From Psychroserpens mesophilus (GTDB lineage: Bacteria; Bacteroidota; Bacteroidia; Flavobacteriales; Flavobacteriaceae), in assembly GCF_000826645.1 (NCBI RefSeq), contig NZ_JXJP01000003.1, positions 248,001 to 312,000 on the forward strand: a stretch of DNA of 64,000 nt, read 5' to 3'. Below are positions 35,278-44,143 of the stretch, piece by piece. Below the pieces are notes generated by a model, which did no database searches, was not told where the DNA came from, and worked only from the letters and a program-made list of their open reading frames with translations. Position 1 is the stretch's first letter; every line of letters begins with the position of its first letter. The position numbers and the translations under genes were made by a program.

Positions 35278-36393
35278 TTAAGACATCAAAGCACGCTTCA
35301 TTGTTTCAGCTTTTGAAACCGTTTCCTGCCATTCAAGCTCAGTATTAGAATCTTTAGTGATGCCACCTCCAACATAGATAAATGCTTCATTAGTTTTAAT
35401 TTGCATGCAGCGCAAATTAACAAACAGATGACTCACCGTTTTTATGGAATTGTATGCATTATTCTCGACATTACGTTTTTTGGTATTTCTTGAAGTTGTT
35501 TCTTTCAAGTTAAGTTCTCCTAAAAATCCGGTGTAATAATTTCTGTTATACGATTCATTTTTGAGGATGAATGTTTTTGCTTCTTCTACTGGTAATCCAC
35601 AAACCGCTGGAGTTGGATGTAGCTTTTTTAAAACAGAATGTAAATCTGTATGTAATATCCCAGAAATATTTGATTGTAAATGCAAAAGGTTTCCAGCTTT
35701 TATTGTTTGAGTTTCGGAAATTTTTAAATCACTCACTAAAGATTTTAGCTGTGTTTCGATATAATCTGTAACATATTGTTGCTCTTCTTGTTCTTTTTTT
35801 TGCCAAATAACATCCTGTATACCTAAATAAGCTTGTGTTCCAGCCAAAGCCATAGTTTTAAAACGGTTTCCTGTAACACTGATCAAAGTTTCCGGAGTGG
35901 CTCCCAACCACAAGCCAATGTTTGGATGATACCAGCAATACACAAAAGCACTGGTATAGGTTTGTAACAATTGCTTAAAAACTGATATAGAAATGTTTTC
36001 TGAAACATCAACAGTTTCACTTCTGGAAAGCACTACTTTGTGAAAAAGTCCCTTTTTAATGGCATCAATACCTTTATTTACCAGGTTTACATGAAACGCC
36101 TTGTCTTCATCATTGGTTTGATTACTATTGGAATAGTGTTTTTCAGAAGTATTCATTTCTAATTCACAAGTAAGTACTTCGCACTGTGCTAAAGGCATTA
36201 AAACAGTTTGATTGGAATCATCAAATGGAGCAAATACAAATCCGCTTTCTTGAAAGTATTGGGTTACATGTAAATCAGTAGTTTTTTGAAGAAAGGCCTT
36301 AGTAACTATATTGTTTGGCTTTCTGTACGCTACAAAAGGCAGCCTACTTTTGAAATGATGTTCTAGATTTAAAAAGAAATCGTCTGAATTCAT
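35278..36393 (-). CDS. menF: Isochorismate synthase (MenF)
   Basis: A 371-residue chorismate-binding enzyme. FHKVVLSRSETVDV opens the catalytic domain near 137-150. The motif TMALAGTQAYLG follows, and GLPVEEAKTF and YVGGGITKDSNTELEW close the active site. The size fits the isochorismate synthase rather than anthranilate synthase branch, and the menD neighbour agrees. It converts chorismate to isochorismate and lies 1 base downstream of the thioesterase gene. Confidence 0.88.
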   Translation of the reverse strand: MNSDDFFLNLEHHFKSRLPFVAYRKPNNIVTKAFLQKTTDLHVTQYFQESGFVFAPFDDSNQTVLMPLAQCEVLTCELEMNTSEKHYSNSNQTNDEDKAFHVNLVNKGIDAIKKGLFHKVVLSRSETVDVSENISISVFKQLLQTYTSAFVYCWYHPNIGLWLGATPETLISVTGNRFKTMALAGTQAYLGIQDVIWQKKEQEEQQYVTDYIETQLKSLVSDLKISETQTIKAGNLLHLQSNISGILHTDLHSVLKKLHPTPAVCGLPVEEAKTFILKNESYNRNYYTGFLGELNLKETTSRNTKKRNVENNAYNSIKTVSHLFVNLRCMQIKTNEAFIYVGGGITKDSNTELEWQETVSKAETMKRALMS

Positions 36394-36394
36394 T

Positions 36395-36820
36395 TTACTG
36401 TTGTTTAGGAAGCGAAATAGTCGATAACTTACATATAGATATCAATCGATTAGCATCATCTGTGATTCTAATATCTAACAATTGAGTTGTTCTTCCTTTA
36501 TGAATAAATGTCGCTTTAGCATATACAAAACCTTCGCTAATACTTTTTAAATGGTTGGCAGTGATTTCTAGCCCACGAACGAAAAAATGTTCTGTATCAA
36601 TAAAAATATGTGCTGCAAAGCTTCCTACACTTTCTGCTAAAGCTGCTGTTGCACCTCCATGTAAAACACCATCTGGTTGATGTACTCTTGGTGTCACAGG
36701 CATTCTTGCCACTAAAAAATCTTCGCCATAATCTACCATCTCAATTGAAAGTGTTTCCATTAATGTGTTTTTACTCACTAAATTGGCTTGAGCCAATACC
36801 TCTTCTTTAGATTTTTGCAT
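36395..36820 (-). CDS. PaaI-type hotdog thioesterase, candidate DHNA-CoA thioesterase
   Basis: The 141-residue hotdog-fold protein has HQPDGVLHGGATAALAESVG near 47-66, the catalytic Glu in ALAES, and a C-terminal strand TQLLDIRITDD. Such enzymes hydrolyse acyl-CoAs, and some act on 1,4-dihydroxy-2-naphthoyl-CoA (MenI role). It is the first gene of the operon with menF (1-base gap) and menD, which supports that role. The biochemical assignment is inference. Confidence 0.8.
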   Translation of the reverse strand: MQKSKEEVLAQANLVSKNTLMETLSIEMVDYGEDFLVARMPVTPRVHQPDGVLHGGATAALAESVGSFAAHIFIDTEHFFVRGLEITANHLKSISEGFVYAKATFIHKGRTTQLLDIRITDDANRLISICKLSTISLPKQQ

Positions 36821-36848
36821 AGAATTGCTGTATTTTTAAAGTCGCTAA

Positions 36849-36856
36849 CAAAAATA
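36849..36856 (-). promoter_or_regulatory. -7 element TATTTTTG of the thioesterase-menF-menD operon
   Basis: TATTTTTG on the minus strand lies 28 bases before the thioesterase start, in the 40-base gap shared with the divergent hydrolase gene. Confidence 0.5.
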
Positions 36857-36860
36857 CGAA

Positions 36861-37496
36861 ATGAAATCTACTGAGACCGAAATTTATTATACCATTAACA
36901 ACAGCTATTCTACTCTAAACAAACTTACCAATACCACCAAAAACATTTGGTTTGTGTGTCATGGCATGGGATATTTGAGTCGCTATTTTATTCAATATTT
37001 TAAAGGACTTTCTTCTGATGAAAATTATATCATCGCACCTCAGGCACAAAGTAAGTATTATCAGGCGCCAAATTTTAAACATGTTGGCGCGAGTTGGCTA
37101 ACAAAGGAAAATACGTTGGTTGAGACAGAAAATATCATGACCTATTTTGATGCTGTATTTGAAAACGAATCTATTCCAAAAGATAAAAACTTAATCATTT
37201 TAGGCTATTCTCAAGGTGTAAGTGTGGCCATGAGATATATTGCAAAACGGAAACTTCAATGCAGTCAGCTCGTGATTCATTCTGGAGGTATTCCTAAAGA
37301 ATTAATGCCTAATGATTTTAATTTTTTAAATGCTAAGGTAACCTTGATTTATGGTACTGAAGATGAATTTTTAGATGAAGAACGCATCATCTATGAAACA
37401 AAAAGAGCTAAATCTCTATTTGGTAAAAATCTGAAAATTAAACCGTTTGATGGCAATCACAATGTCAATGTTAAATTGATTGAAACACTAGTATAA
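36861..37496 (+). CDS. Alpha/beta hydrolase, carboxylesterase-like
   Basis: The 211-residue alpha/beta hydrolase has nucleophile elbow GYSQGVS near 114-120, an oxyanion strand NIWFVCHGMGYL, the acid region IYGTEDEFLDEE and the His in DGNHNVN. It looks like a small carboxylesterase/phospholipase rather than MenH. It is divergent from the menF-menD operon and followed 9 bases later by a GNAT gene. Substrate unknown. Confidence 0.8.
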   Translation: MKSTETEIYYTINNSYSTLNKLTNTTKNIWFVCHGMGYLSRYFIQYFKGLSSDENYIIAPQAQSKYYQAPNFKHVGASWLTKENTLVETENIMTYFDAVFENESIPKDKNLIILGYSQGVSVAMRYIAKRKLQCSQLVIHSGGIPKELMPNDFNFLNAKVTLIYGTEDEFLDEERIIYETKRAKSLFGKNLKIKPFDGNHNVNVKLIETLV

Positions 37497-37505
37497 TATC
37501 GTAAA

Positions 37506-38078
37506 ATGAAAACACCAACCTTAGAAAACGAATGTGTAAAATTATCGCCAATAACACTAGATAATTATCATCACTTAATAAGTATCGCTCAGGAAAAAAA
37601 TTTAATCTACTTTTCGCCAAGTGATATCTCCACTCCAGAAAAACTTGAAACCTATATTGAAGTTGCTTTAGATGGTTTTCAAAAGAAAACAGTAATTCCA
37701 TTTATCATCTATGACAAACTAAAACAGACTTATGCTGGCAGCACTAGATTTGGATTAATTAATTGGGAAAACAAAGTCTTGCACATTGGATGGACATGGA
37801 TTGGTCATGAATTTCAAGGTTCCGGACTTAATACACATATGAAGTTCTTAATGCTTCAGTATGCCTTTGAAATCCTTGAATTTGAAAAAGTTGAATTTAG
37901 GATAGATGATCGCAACCAAAAATCGAGAAAAGCTGTTGAAAAATTAGGCGCAACTTTAGAAGGTATTTTAAGAAAAGACACCTTAATGAATGCTGGTTAC
38001 AGACGAAATACGTGTTGTTATGGTATCTTAAAAGAAGAATGGCCAAATATTAAATCAACAGTATTTAAAAGCCTTTAG
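37506..38078 (+). CDS. GNAT family N-acetyltransferase, RimJ/RimL type
   Basis: The 190-residue protein has WIGHEFQGSGLNTHMKFLML near 98-117 as the acetyl-CoA loop, followed by EKVEFRIDDRNQKSRKAVEK and LGATLEGILR, the standard RimL-like signature. It would acetylate a protein N terminus, amine or antibiotic. It is co-transcribed with the hydrolase, and its end overlaps the convergent YtxH gene by 4 bases. Confidence 0.85.
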   Translation: MKTPTLENECVKLSPITLDNYHHLISIAQEKNLIYFSPSDISTPEKLETYIEVALDGFQKKTVIPFIIYDKLKQTYAGSTRFGLINWENKVLHIGWTWIGHEFQGSGLNTHMKFLMLQYAFEILEFEKVEFRIDDRNQKSRKAVEKLGATLEGILRKDTLMNAGYRRNTCCYGILKEEWPNIKSTVFKSL

Positions 38079-38395
38079 CTCGTCTTTTGAAGCGTTTTAT
38101 TTTTCTCTTTTAAAATGGCCAATTGCTTTTCTAAAAATGTAATGGCCTGTTCTGTTTTGTAACTAGTTTTAGAAGCCATGTCTTTAATTTCTTGTTTTAA
38201 AGTTTCTTTACCTGAAGCTGCGGCTTTTGAAACATCTTCTTTTACTTCTTTCAAATCACTAGACAATTGATTCTTAATGTGTTTACCTTCTTTCTTGAGT
38301 TTTTCTCTTGTATCATTTCCTTTTTGAGGTGCTAACAAAACTCCTGCTGCTGCTCCAATTAGTACGCCAAGTACTAGTGCTCCTTTATGAATCAT
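38075..38395 (-). CDS. YtxH domain protein
   Basis: The 106-residue protein begins with one membrane helix holding the GVLIGAAAGVLLAPQKG motif typical of YtxH, followed by an amphipathic, Lys/Glu-rich helix region (about 30-100). Such proteins are small, stress-linked, membrane-attached helical proteins of unclear role. Confidence 0.85.
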   Translation of the reverse strand: MIHKGALVLGVLIGAAAGVLLAPQKGNDTREKLKKEGKHIKNQLSSDLKEVKEDVSKAAASGKETLKQEIKDMASKTSYKTEQAITFLEKQLAILKEKNKTLQKTS

Positions 38396-38523
38396 AACTA
38401 TTTTTTTTAAATTAAACGTGTTTTAATTATAAGTCGCAAAACATGTATTTTTGTTACAAACAAACTTTAAATCAATGACTTACTCAAAAATATTAATGAA
38501 GATTTAAAACTAAAATCTACAAA

Positions 38524-39795
38524 TTATAGACATTCGAAACAATTTATAAAGCCGACGGTAAACTCAATATCATCAGATCCTTTGAGTGTTGTTTTAACTA
38601 AACCTTGTTTATCAATTTCAAATTTAAACTGCTTAGCATATGTTATTAAATCATCTCTTCTATGCTTGATTTTCTTTACAATCGATTCCTCACTAAGTTT
38701 TGCAACGCTTTCAGGCCAAATATTCATACTCGTCTGAATCACAGAATCTGTAAGTTGTTCTTGAAGGAATCTGGCTTCAGACATAAATAGTTCTTCAGGT
38801 GTATCAATCAAAAAATAACGATCAAACGGATAGACTAAGCCTTCCATAAAATCGATATCTTCTTTAAATGGTCTTAATTCAGGTATTACATATTCATTTG
38901 ACAACACTGTTGGGATGAGTCCTTCAGGATTAAAAAAAGCATTATCCCTATCTCCTGCTATTGGAATTGCGATGTATTTATTTTCTTTTTTTTGTACTGC
39001 CCAACCCCATTGTTTAGCATGCCTATCCCAATCACCAATTATAAAATCAAAAAGACGTGCTCTTATTAAGGCCTTTTTATCAATTGAAAGTTCATTTCTT
39101 AAGTTAAGTTTCATTTCCTGTAATGTTTCAGTATCTACTAACTTATCGATTGCCTCTAAATGCGTCCAGTTGATATCGCCTTCCGTTTCAAATTCAAGAA
39201 GATATAGTCGATTACCATACGCTTCATTATATTTTTGTAATTGCTTTTGCTTAGGCACAAACACCAATTTAGGATTCGTATTGATGATATTTGCATGATC
39301 AGATAATTGAGCAACAACTAAAGCTGCATATGGATGTTGTGCAGAAATTCCATCAACCACAATATTTTCAAGACCTAACGTTTTAGCAAATTCGGGAATT
39401 AATGGTTCTGGATCTTTATTGACACTTCTCAAGGTATATTCAATACCTTTTTTAGATTTTAATCGCAGTGAATGCGTTTGCTTGCCTCCGCCTTCTTTTA
39501 CTATCGTCATGCCTCCATAAAGCGTGTCCAAAAAAACAATAGGAACCATAACTGGTGTTGACCAAACCTCTCTATACTGATTACCTTGCATCAAAGCTTT
39601 GACCTCATCTGCTGCGTATAATGTACTGGCAGCAATTAATACAGAATCATGCGCTTTAAAATCAATACTATCTATAGCTACAGAATTGGCTATGTTACAG
39701 GTCTGAAAAGTTTTTGAAGTACTCGATACTGACCAATAGATTAAGACTATAAATACAAGAAAAACACCAAAGAGAATGTAATATAATCGTTTCAT
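38524..39795 (-). CDS. Membrane-anchored protein with an atypical kinase-like domain
   Basis: The start at Met 39795 gives an N-terminal membrane helix (MKRLYYILFGVFLVFIVLIY). A longer frame to 39828 would begin inside the -7 element, so it is rejected. Residue numbers below count from 39828. The body has EGGGKQTHSLRL and YTLRSVNKDP near 112-140, like a Gly-rich loop and ATP lysine. IIGDWDRHAKQWGWA near 264-278 resembles a catalytic loop, and IPIAGDRDNAFFN near 288-300 resembles the metal Asp. Similar segments occur in large Bacteroidetes BamA-fused proteins. It is probably exported and active on an unknown substrate. Confidence 0.7.
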   Translation of the reverse strand: MKRLYYILFGVFLVFIVLIYWSVSSTSKTFQTCNIANSVAIDSIDFKAHDSVLIAASTLYAADEVKALMQGNQYREVWSTPVMVPIVFLDTLYGGMTIVKEGGGKQTHSLRLKSKKGIEYTLRSVNKDPEPLIPEFAKTLGLENIVVDGISAQHPYAALVVAQLSDHANIINTNPKLVFVPKQKQLQKYNEAYGNRLYLLEFETEGDINWTHLEAIDKLVDTETLQEMKLNLRNELSIDKKALIRARLFDFIIGDWDRHAKQWGWAVQKKENKYIAIPIAGDRDNAFFNPEGLIPTVLSNEYVIPELRPFKEDIDFMEGLVYPFDRYFLIDTPEELFMSEARFLQEQLTDSVIQTSMNIWPESVAKLSEESIVKKIKHRRDDLITYAKQFKFEIDKQGLVKTTLKGSDDIEFTVGFINCFECL

Positions 39796-39825
39796 AAAAT
39801 TGCTATTATGACAACAAAAGTACTG

Positions 39826-39833
39826 CAAATATA
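39826..39833 (-). promoter_or_regulatory. -7 element TATATTTG before the kinase-like gene
   Basis: TATATTTG on the minus strand ends 30 bases before the Met codon at 39795. It overlaps the alternative start at 39828 and so decides the start. Confidence 0.6.
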
Positions 39834-39880
39834 AATGCTTGATTAATCCATAAGATTATAGGATTAACCTATATCCTCGA

Positions 39881-40831
39881 CTAATTTACTAAGTTTGAAA
39901 CAATAGCCTTCACTGGTAAAATTTCTTTTGTATGCTCAATACTAGGTCCTGCAACCCAAACTGTTTTGTAGGTGGCTTTTTTTGCGGCTTTTTCGGTTGC
40001 CTTCATTCCAATTGAAAACCGAACCATTTTCACCCATTTCTTGAGTTTACGATTTTTATTCAGCATGTTTTCTAACCAGGTAGCTTTGGTTCCTATTTTT
40101 TGAACATAAGGCGTATTAATCACTGTACAGGGTGTTCCTGAAATACGTTCGGTCATAATAATATCGTCAGCGCCATAATCTACACAAGCCTGCTTATACT
40201 CATCAGTAACTCCAGCTTCAACTGAAGCTATAAAAGGACTACCCACTGAAACACCTTCGGCACCAAAACTTAGCATTTTTTCAATATCTGCTTTACAACC
40301 AACTCCACCAGCAGAAATCACAGGAATTGATAAGTTTTCAGTTAAAAGTTTAATGAGTTTTTCAGGTGATAAATTCCCTCGATGACCACCTGCTTCATTA
40401 TTGACTGCAATTGCGGCATCTGCACCTAAAACTTCAACTTTTTTTGCAAATTTCAAATCGGTAACATCACAAAATACCTTAATTCCTGCTGCATGCGCCT
40501 GATTGATCGTTTCTTCAGGACTACCTAAAGACGTAATAATAAAATCACAACCTTCTTCACAAAGCACTTCTAACTGACCTTTGTATTTTAAATTAGATTT
40601 ATTAACTATCAAATTAAATCCAAATGATCCACCTTCCACTTTTGCCTTCTTCAATTCTTTAATAGCTGCCCTTAACTCGTCTAACGTACGATAATTTAAA
40701 GCAGGAATACAGCCAGCAATACCAGCATGCATAGCTTCTCTAACCATAGCTACATTTGATACTAAAAACATTGGAGCCTGAATAATAGGATATTTAATAT
40801 GTAAAAGCTGAGTAAGTTTTGTAGATGACAT
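39881..40831 (-). CDS. Nitronate monooxygenase/flavin-dependent oxidoreductase
   Basis: The 316-residue TIM-barrel protein has the FMN site and typical motifs: KYPIIQAPMF at the start, EAGGHRGN near 167-174, and VISAGGVGCKADIEKML plus GAEGVSVGSPFIAS in the second half. The family includes nitronate monooxygenase and enoyl-ACP reductase-like enzymes (FabK), which I cannot tell apart with certainty. The first reading is favoured by the HRGN motif. It seems a single-gene unit. Confidence 0.82.
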   Translation of the reverse strand: MSSTKLTQLLHIKYPIIQAPMFLVSNVAMVREAMHAGIAGCIPALNYRTLDELRAAIKELKKAKVEGGSFGFNLIVNKSNLKYKGQLEVLCEEGCDFIITSLGSPEETINQAHAAGIKVFCDVTDLKFAKKVEVLGADAAIAVNNEAGGHRGNLSPEKLIKLLTENLSIPVISAGGVGCKADIEKMLSFGAEGVSVGSPFIASVEAGVTDEYKQACVDYGADDIIMTERISGTPCTVINTPYVQKIGTKATWLENMLNKNRKLKKWVKMVRFSIGMKATEKAAKKATYKTVWVAGPSIEHTKEILPVKAIVSNLVN

Positions 40832-40969
40832 ACGTGAGTTTTTTGTAAAGATATAAAAAATACTATGCGTGCATAATTTTAATTTTTCAATTTTAAATAT
40901 AGATTTTTTAAGTTAAAATACCTGATATAACTCAGCTATTAAACGATTTATTTTACATAAATTAGTAAG

Positions 40970-42871
40970 ATGACGAACACCATTGCAGAACGTATTTTAG
41001 ACTTTCTAAAAGGCTTTCCACCTTTTGATTATTTAAGTTATGACGAACTATTACATATTTCGACTCAAATAAAAGTACTTTATTATGAAAAAGGAGACCA
41101 CATTTTTAAACAAAATGAAGCTTTACATGATTACTTTTATGTGGTCAAAGATGGTGCTGTTGGCCTTTACAGTGACAATACCTTAATAGACGAATGTGAT
41201 GAAGGTGATATTTTTGGTTTACGTGCCGTTATTCGTAAAGATCTTTATTTACTCAATGCCATTGCTGAAGAAGAAAGTATTATTTATGGTATTCCTGCAA
41301 AATCAATTGATGATATTATTATAAATAATCTTCAAGCAAATCAATTTATACTGGCAAGTTTTGCAACTAATACAAGACATCCATATTCTAGTGAAAATAA
41401 AGGTAAACTTTTTGCAAATGAAACCATATTACAGCCAAATGCATCAAGTTTTACTGAAGTGCAATCAGCTTCATTCTCTAAAAATCCTATAACTTGTCAA
41501 CCGATAATTACCATAAAAGAAGCTTCAGTTATTATGAGTCAGAGCAATATTGGCTCAATTATTATTACAGAAAACAATCGACCAATTGGTATAATTACAG
41601 ATAAAGATTTAAGACATAAAATTGCGACAGGAAAACATGATATTTCAGAACATGTTACAGCCATCATGTCCGCTCCTGTGATTACGTTTCCAAAACATAT
41701 CACAGTGGCTGAAGCACAAATAGCTATGTTAAATCATGGCATATCACATTTATGTATTACTAAAGATGGCACTATTAATTCTGAATTAGTAGGAATTTTA
41801 TCAGAACACGATATAATTGTAATTCATGGTAATAATCCTTCCGTGCTTATAAAAGAAATTAAACGTGCAAGCTCCGCAAATCAATTGCAAATGATTATGC
41901 AAAAAGCACAATTGTTAATGAAGAATTATATTGAACAAAATATTCCTGTAGGATTTATAACCAATATCATTTCTGCTATCAATGATGCCATTACTAAACG
42001 ATGTATTCAATTGAGTATTGATGAATTACAAGAAGAATTACCCACGAGCTTTGCCTGGTTAGCGATTGGTAGTCAAGGTCGAAAAGAACAATTACTTTTA
42101 ACAGATCAGGATAATGCCTTAGTTTATGAAAATGTACAAAATGATGCAGTTGTAAAATCATATTTTTTAAGATTATCAAAGGCCGTCAACAACAAACTTA
42201 ATGTTGTTGGATTTGAATTTTGTCCTGCTGAAATGATGGCTAGTAATCCTAAATGGTGTTTGTCTGTTTCGCAGTGGAAAGCTCAATTTAAAAACTGGAT
42301 TACACATCCTGATGAAGATAAAATACTGCTCTGTAACATTTTCTTCGATTACGATTTTGTGTTTGGAAATCACGACCTTGTTGATCAAATGTCTGATAGT
42401 ATATTTGAAGCGATTGACAACTATGAGATCTTTTTAAACTTTATGGGTCGAAATGCTTTAAGAAACCCTCCTCCTTTAAGTTTTTTTAGAAACTTTCTAG
42501 TTGAGGATTCAGGTGACCACAAAGATCAATTTGATATTAAAGCTCGTGCAATTATGCCATTAGTCGATGCTGCAAGATTATTAATTTTATCACATGAAAT
42601 TAAAGACATTAACAGTACTATGGCTCGTTACAAAAAACTAGGTGATTTAGAACCTCAAAATAAAGATCTCTATGATTCTTGTATTAATGCCTTTAGAATT
42701 TTATTGCGATTTAGAACACAACACGGGTTAAAACGTAACGATTCAGGTCGTTTTATTGATATTAAGAATTTAAATAAAAACGATAGATTAAAATTAAAAG
42801 GTTGCTTTAAACCCGTAAAAGACATTCAAGAACTTGTTAAAATTAGATTTAAATTATCTCAATTATTGTAA
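40970..42871 (+). CDS. CNB-CBS-DUF294 nucleotidyltransferase-like signalling protein
   Basis: A 633-residue multidomain protein. It has a cyclic-nucleotide-binding-like domain (about 10-120), two CBS domains (about 170-225 and 230-290), a DUF294 nucleotidyltransferase-like domain with GSQGRKE at 367-373 and D379-x-D381, and a DUF294 C-terminal domain (about 490-630). Proteins of this plan sit beside acetate-uptake genes in many bacteria. CBS domains usually bind AMP/ATP, so a sensor of acetyl-CoA synthetase products is likely; this is inference. The stop overlaps the next start as TAATG. Confidence 0.85.
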   Translation: MTNTIAERILDFLKGFPPFDYLSYDELLHISTQIKVLYYEKGDHIFKQNEALHDYFYVVKDGAVGLYSDNTLIDECDEGDIFGLRAVIRKDLYLLNAIAEEESIIYGIPAKSIDDIIINNLQANQFILASFATNTRHPYSSENKGKLFANETILQPNASSFTEVQSASFSKNPITCQPIITIKEASVIMSQSNIGSIIITENNRPIGIITDKDLRHKIATGKHDISEHVTAIMSAPVITFPKHITVAEAQIAMLNHGISHLCITKDGTINSELVGILSEHDIIVIHGNNPSVLIKEIKRASSANQLQMIMQKAQLLMKNYIEQNIPVGFITNIISAINDAITKRCIQLSIDELQEELPTSFAWLAIGSQGRKEQLLLTDQDNALVYENVQNDAVVKSYFLRLSKAVNNKLNVVGFEFCPAEMMASNPKWCLSVSQWKAQFKNWITHPDEDKILLCNIFFDYDFVFGNHDLVDQMSDSIFEAIDNYEIFLNFMGRNALRNPPPLSFFRNFLVEDSGDHKDQFDIKARAIMPLVDAARLLILSHEIKDINSTMARYKKLGDLEPQNKDLYDSCINAFRILLRFRTQHGLKRNDSGRFIDIKNLNKNDRLKLKGCFKPVKDIQELVKIRFKLSQLL

Positions 42872-43518
42872 TGAAATGGTTTAAAAGAGATTTAAAATAT
42901 CCGAAGTTTTATAGACATTATAAAGCAGCATTTAATCATAAAATTAATGATTTAGATGCAGTGCGTTTTGTAGTTTTTGATACAGAAACGACAGGCTTAG
43001 ACCCTAAATCTGACCGAATCATTTCTATTGGAACTGTTGCTGTTCAAGCTTTTGAAATTAATGTCTATGATAGTCTGGAATGCTATGTAAAGCAAGAACA
43101 TTTTAATAAAGACACAGTTCAAATACATGGTTTACTTAAAGCTGGAAACATTACAAAATTAGAAGAAAAAGATGCTATTATTGCTTTTTTAGCACATATC
43201 AAGAATTCTGTCTTAGTGGCACATCATGCTGCCTTTGATATTGCTATGGTGAATGAAGCTCTTAAACGTATGGGCTTACCGAAACTGAAGAATAAAGTTA
43301 TTGATACTGGAAAATTGTATCAAAAAACAAAATATATTAAAGATCATAAGCATTACAGTTTAGACGAACTGTGTAACACTTTTAACATCAGAATGCACGA
43401 CAGGCATACTGCTTCAGGCGATGCTTTTCTAACTGCTTTGATATTTTTAAAACTCTCAAGTTTATTAAAGAAAAAAAGTAAAAATTTAAAACTGAAAGAC
43501 TTTATGCATTGGTTCTAA
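42871..43518 (+). CDS. DnaQ-like 3'-5' exonuclease
   Basis: The 215-residue DEDDh exonuclease has VFDTETTGL (D37-x-E39), VAHHAAFDIAMV near 114-125, and HDRHTASGDAFLTAL near 173-187. A stand-alone epsilon-like exonuclease always next to DUF294 is a known pairing, so the substrate may be a signalling nucleotide or DNA. Its start lies in the DUF294 stop. Its end overlaps the convergent DUF2306 gene by 17 bases. Confidence 0.85.
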   Translation: MKWFKRDLKYPKFYRHYKAAFNHKINDLDAVRFVVFDTETTGLDPKSDRIISIGTVAVQAFEINVYDSLECYVKQEHFNKDTVQIHGLLKAGNITKLEEKDAIIAFLAHIKNSVLVAHHAAFDIAMVNEALKRMGLPKLKNKVIDTGKLYQKTKYIKDHKHYSLDELCNTFNIRMHDRHTASGDAFLTALIFLKLSSLLKKKSKNLKLKDFMHWF

Positions 43519-44134
43519 TGTAAGCGTTATTCAATTTTTCTCGCTTTACTATATAAAATGCGACGATCATATTTGGAATCCAACATAACCAAGATACAAT
43601 TCGGTAAGCGGTTATATAGTTTTGAAGAAGTGCCGTTAATATAGGTAACCAAATTCTCAAGGTCACAGCAGCAAAACAAGCTGCATAACTATAAATCATG
43701 TATTTTTGATGCTTTTTTACACTCTGGTTTTTAATTTCTAAAAAAGCTCTAAGCGTCGTATATATCCATACAATTGCAAGAATCGAGAAACCAAGCGTGG
43801 ATACCATACCTCCTGTAGCAAAATAAGCAATATATAACCCTGAAAATCCACTTATTAGTACTGAAATAAGATAGACTTTTCCAATATTACGATGCAAATT
43901 AACATTATTTTTTCTAAGTTTTTTATTGAATTGGGCCCAACCAATCAAAAGGCCTAATCCTCCTAAAGATATGTGTGCATAGAACGCAATGTTCCAAATA
44001 CCATCATTTAATAATAAATCGCTTTTAGAATTTAGCAAGCCAAATGTTGGATCAATTAGAAAATATATCAAAGGATATAAACCAACTGAAATACAGAAAC
44101 CTGCAAAAATTATAAAAGCGATTTTTTTGGTCAT
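43502..44134 (-). CDS. DUF2306 membrane protein
   Basis: The 210-residue protein has about 6 membrane helices and matches DUF2306: HISLGGLGLLIGWAQFNKKL, NLHRNIGKVYLI and SVKKHQKYMIYSYA. The two His/Arg pockets may bind haem, but this is not shown here. The gene is 9 bases downstream of acs and so the last of the leftward acyl-CoA synthetase operon. Confidence 0.82.
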   Translation of the reverse strand: MTKKIAFIIFAGFCISVGLYPLIYFLIDPTFGLLNSKSDLLLNDGIWNIAFYAHISLGGLGLLIGWAQFNKKLRKNNVNLHRNIGKVYLISVLISGFSGLYIAYFATGGMVSTLGFSILAIVWIYTTLRAFLEIKNQSVKKHQKYMIYSYAACFAAVTLRIWLPILTALLQNYITAYRIVSWLCWIPNMIVAFYIVKREKLNNAYIRTNA

Positions 44135-44143
44135 TAGCCAAAG

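Noticed and set aside
36861-37496. Alpha/beta hydrolase as the missing MenH
   Set aside because: It is divergent from the operon and its small carboxylesterase pattern (GYSQG) does not resemble MenH beyond the shared fold.
38915-39298. Plus-strand frame of 127 codons inside the kinase-like gene
   Set aside because: Antisense to a gene with clear motifs; Ser/Cys-rich and without its own signals.
39796-39828. Upstream start of the kinase-like gene at 39828
   Set aside because: It lies inside the TATATTTG promoter element, so it cannot be on the mRNA, and it puts eleven polar residues before the membrane helix.
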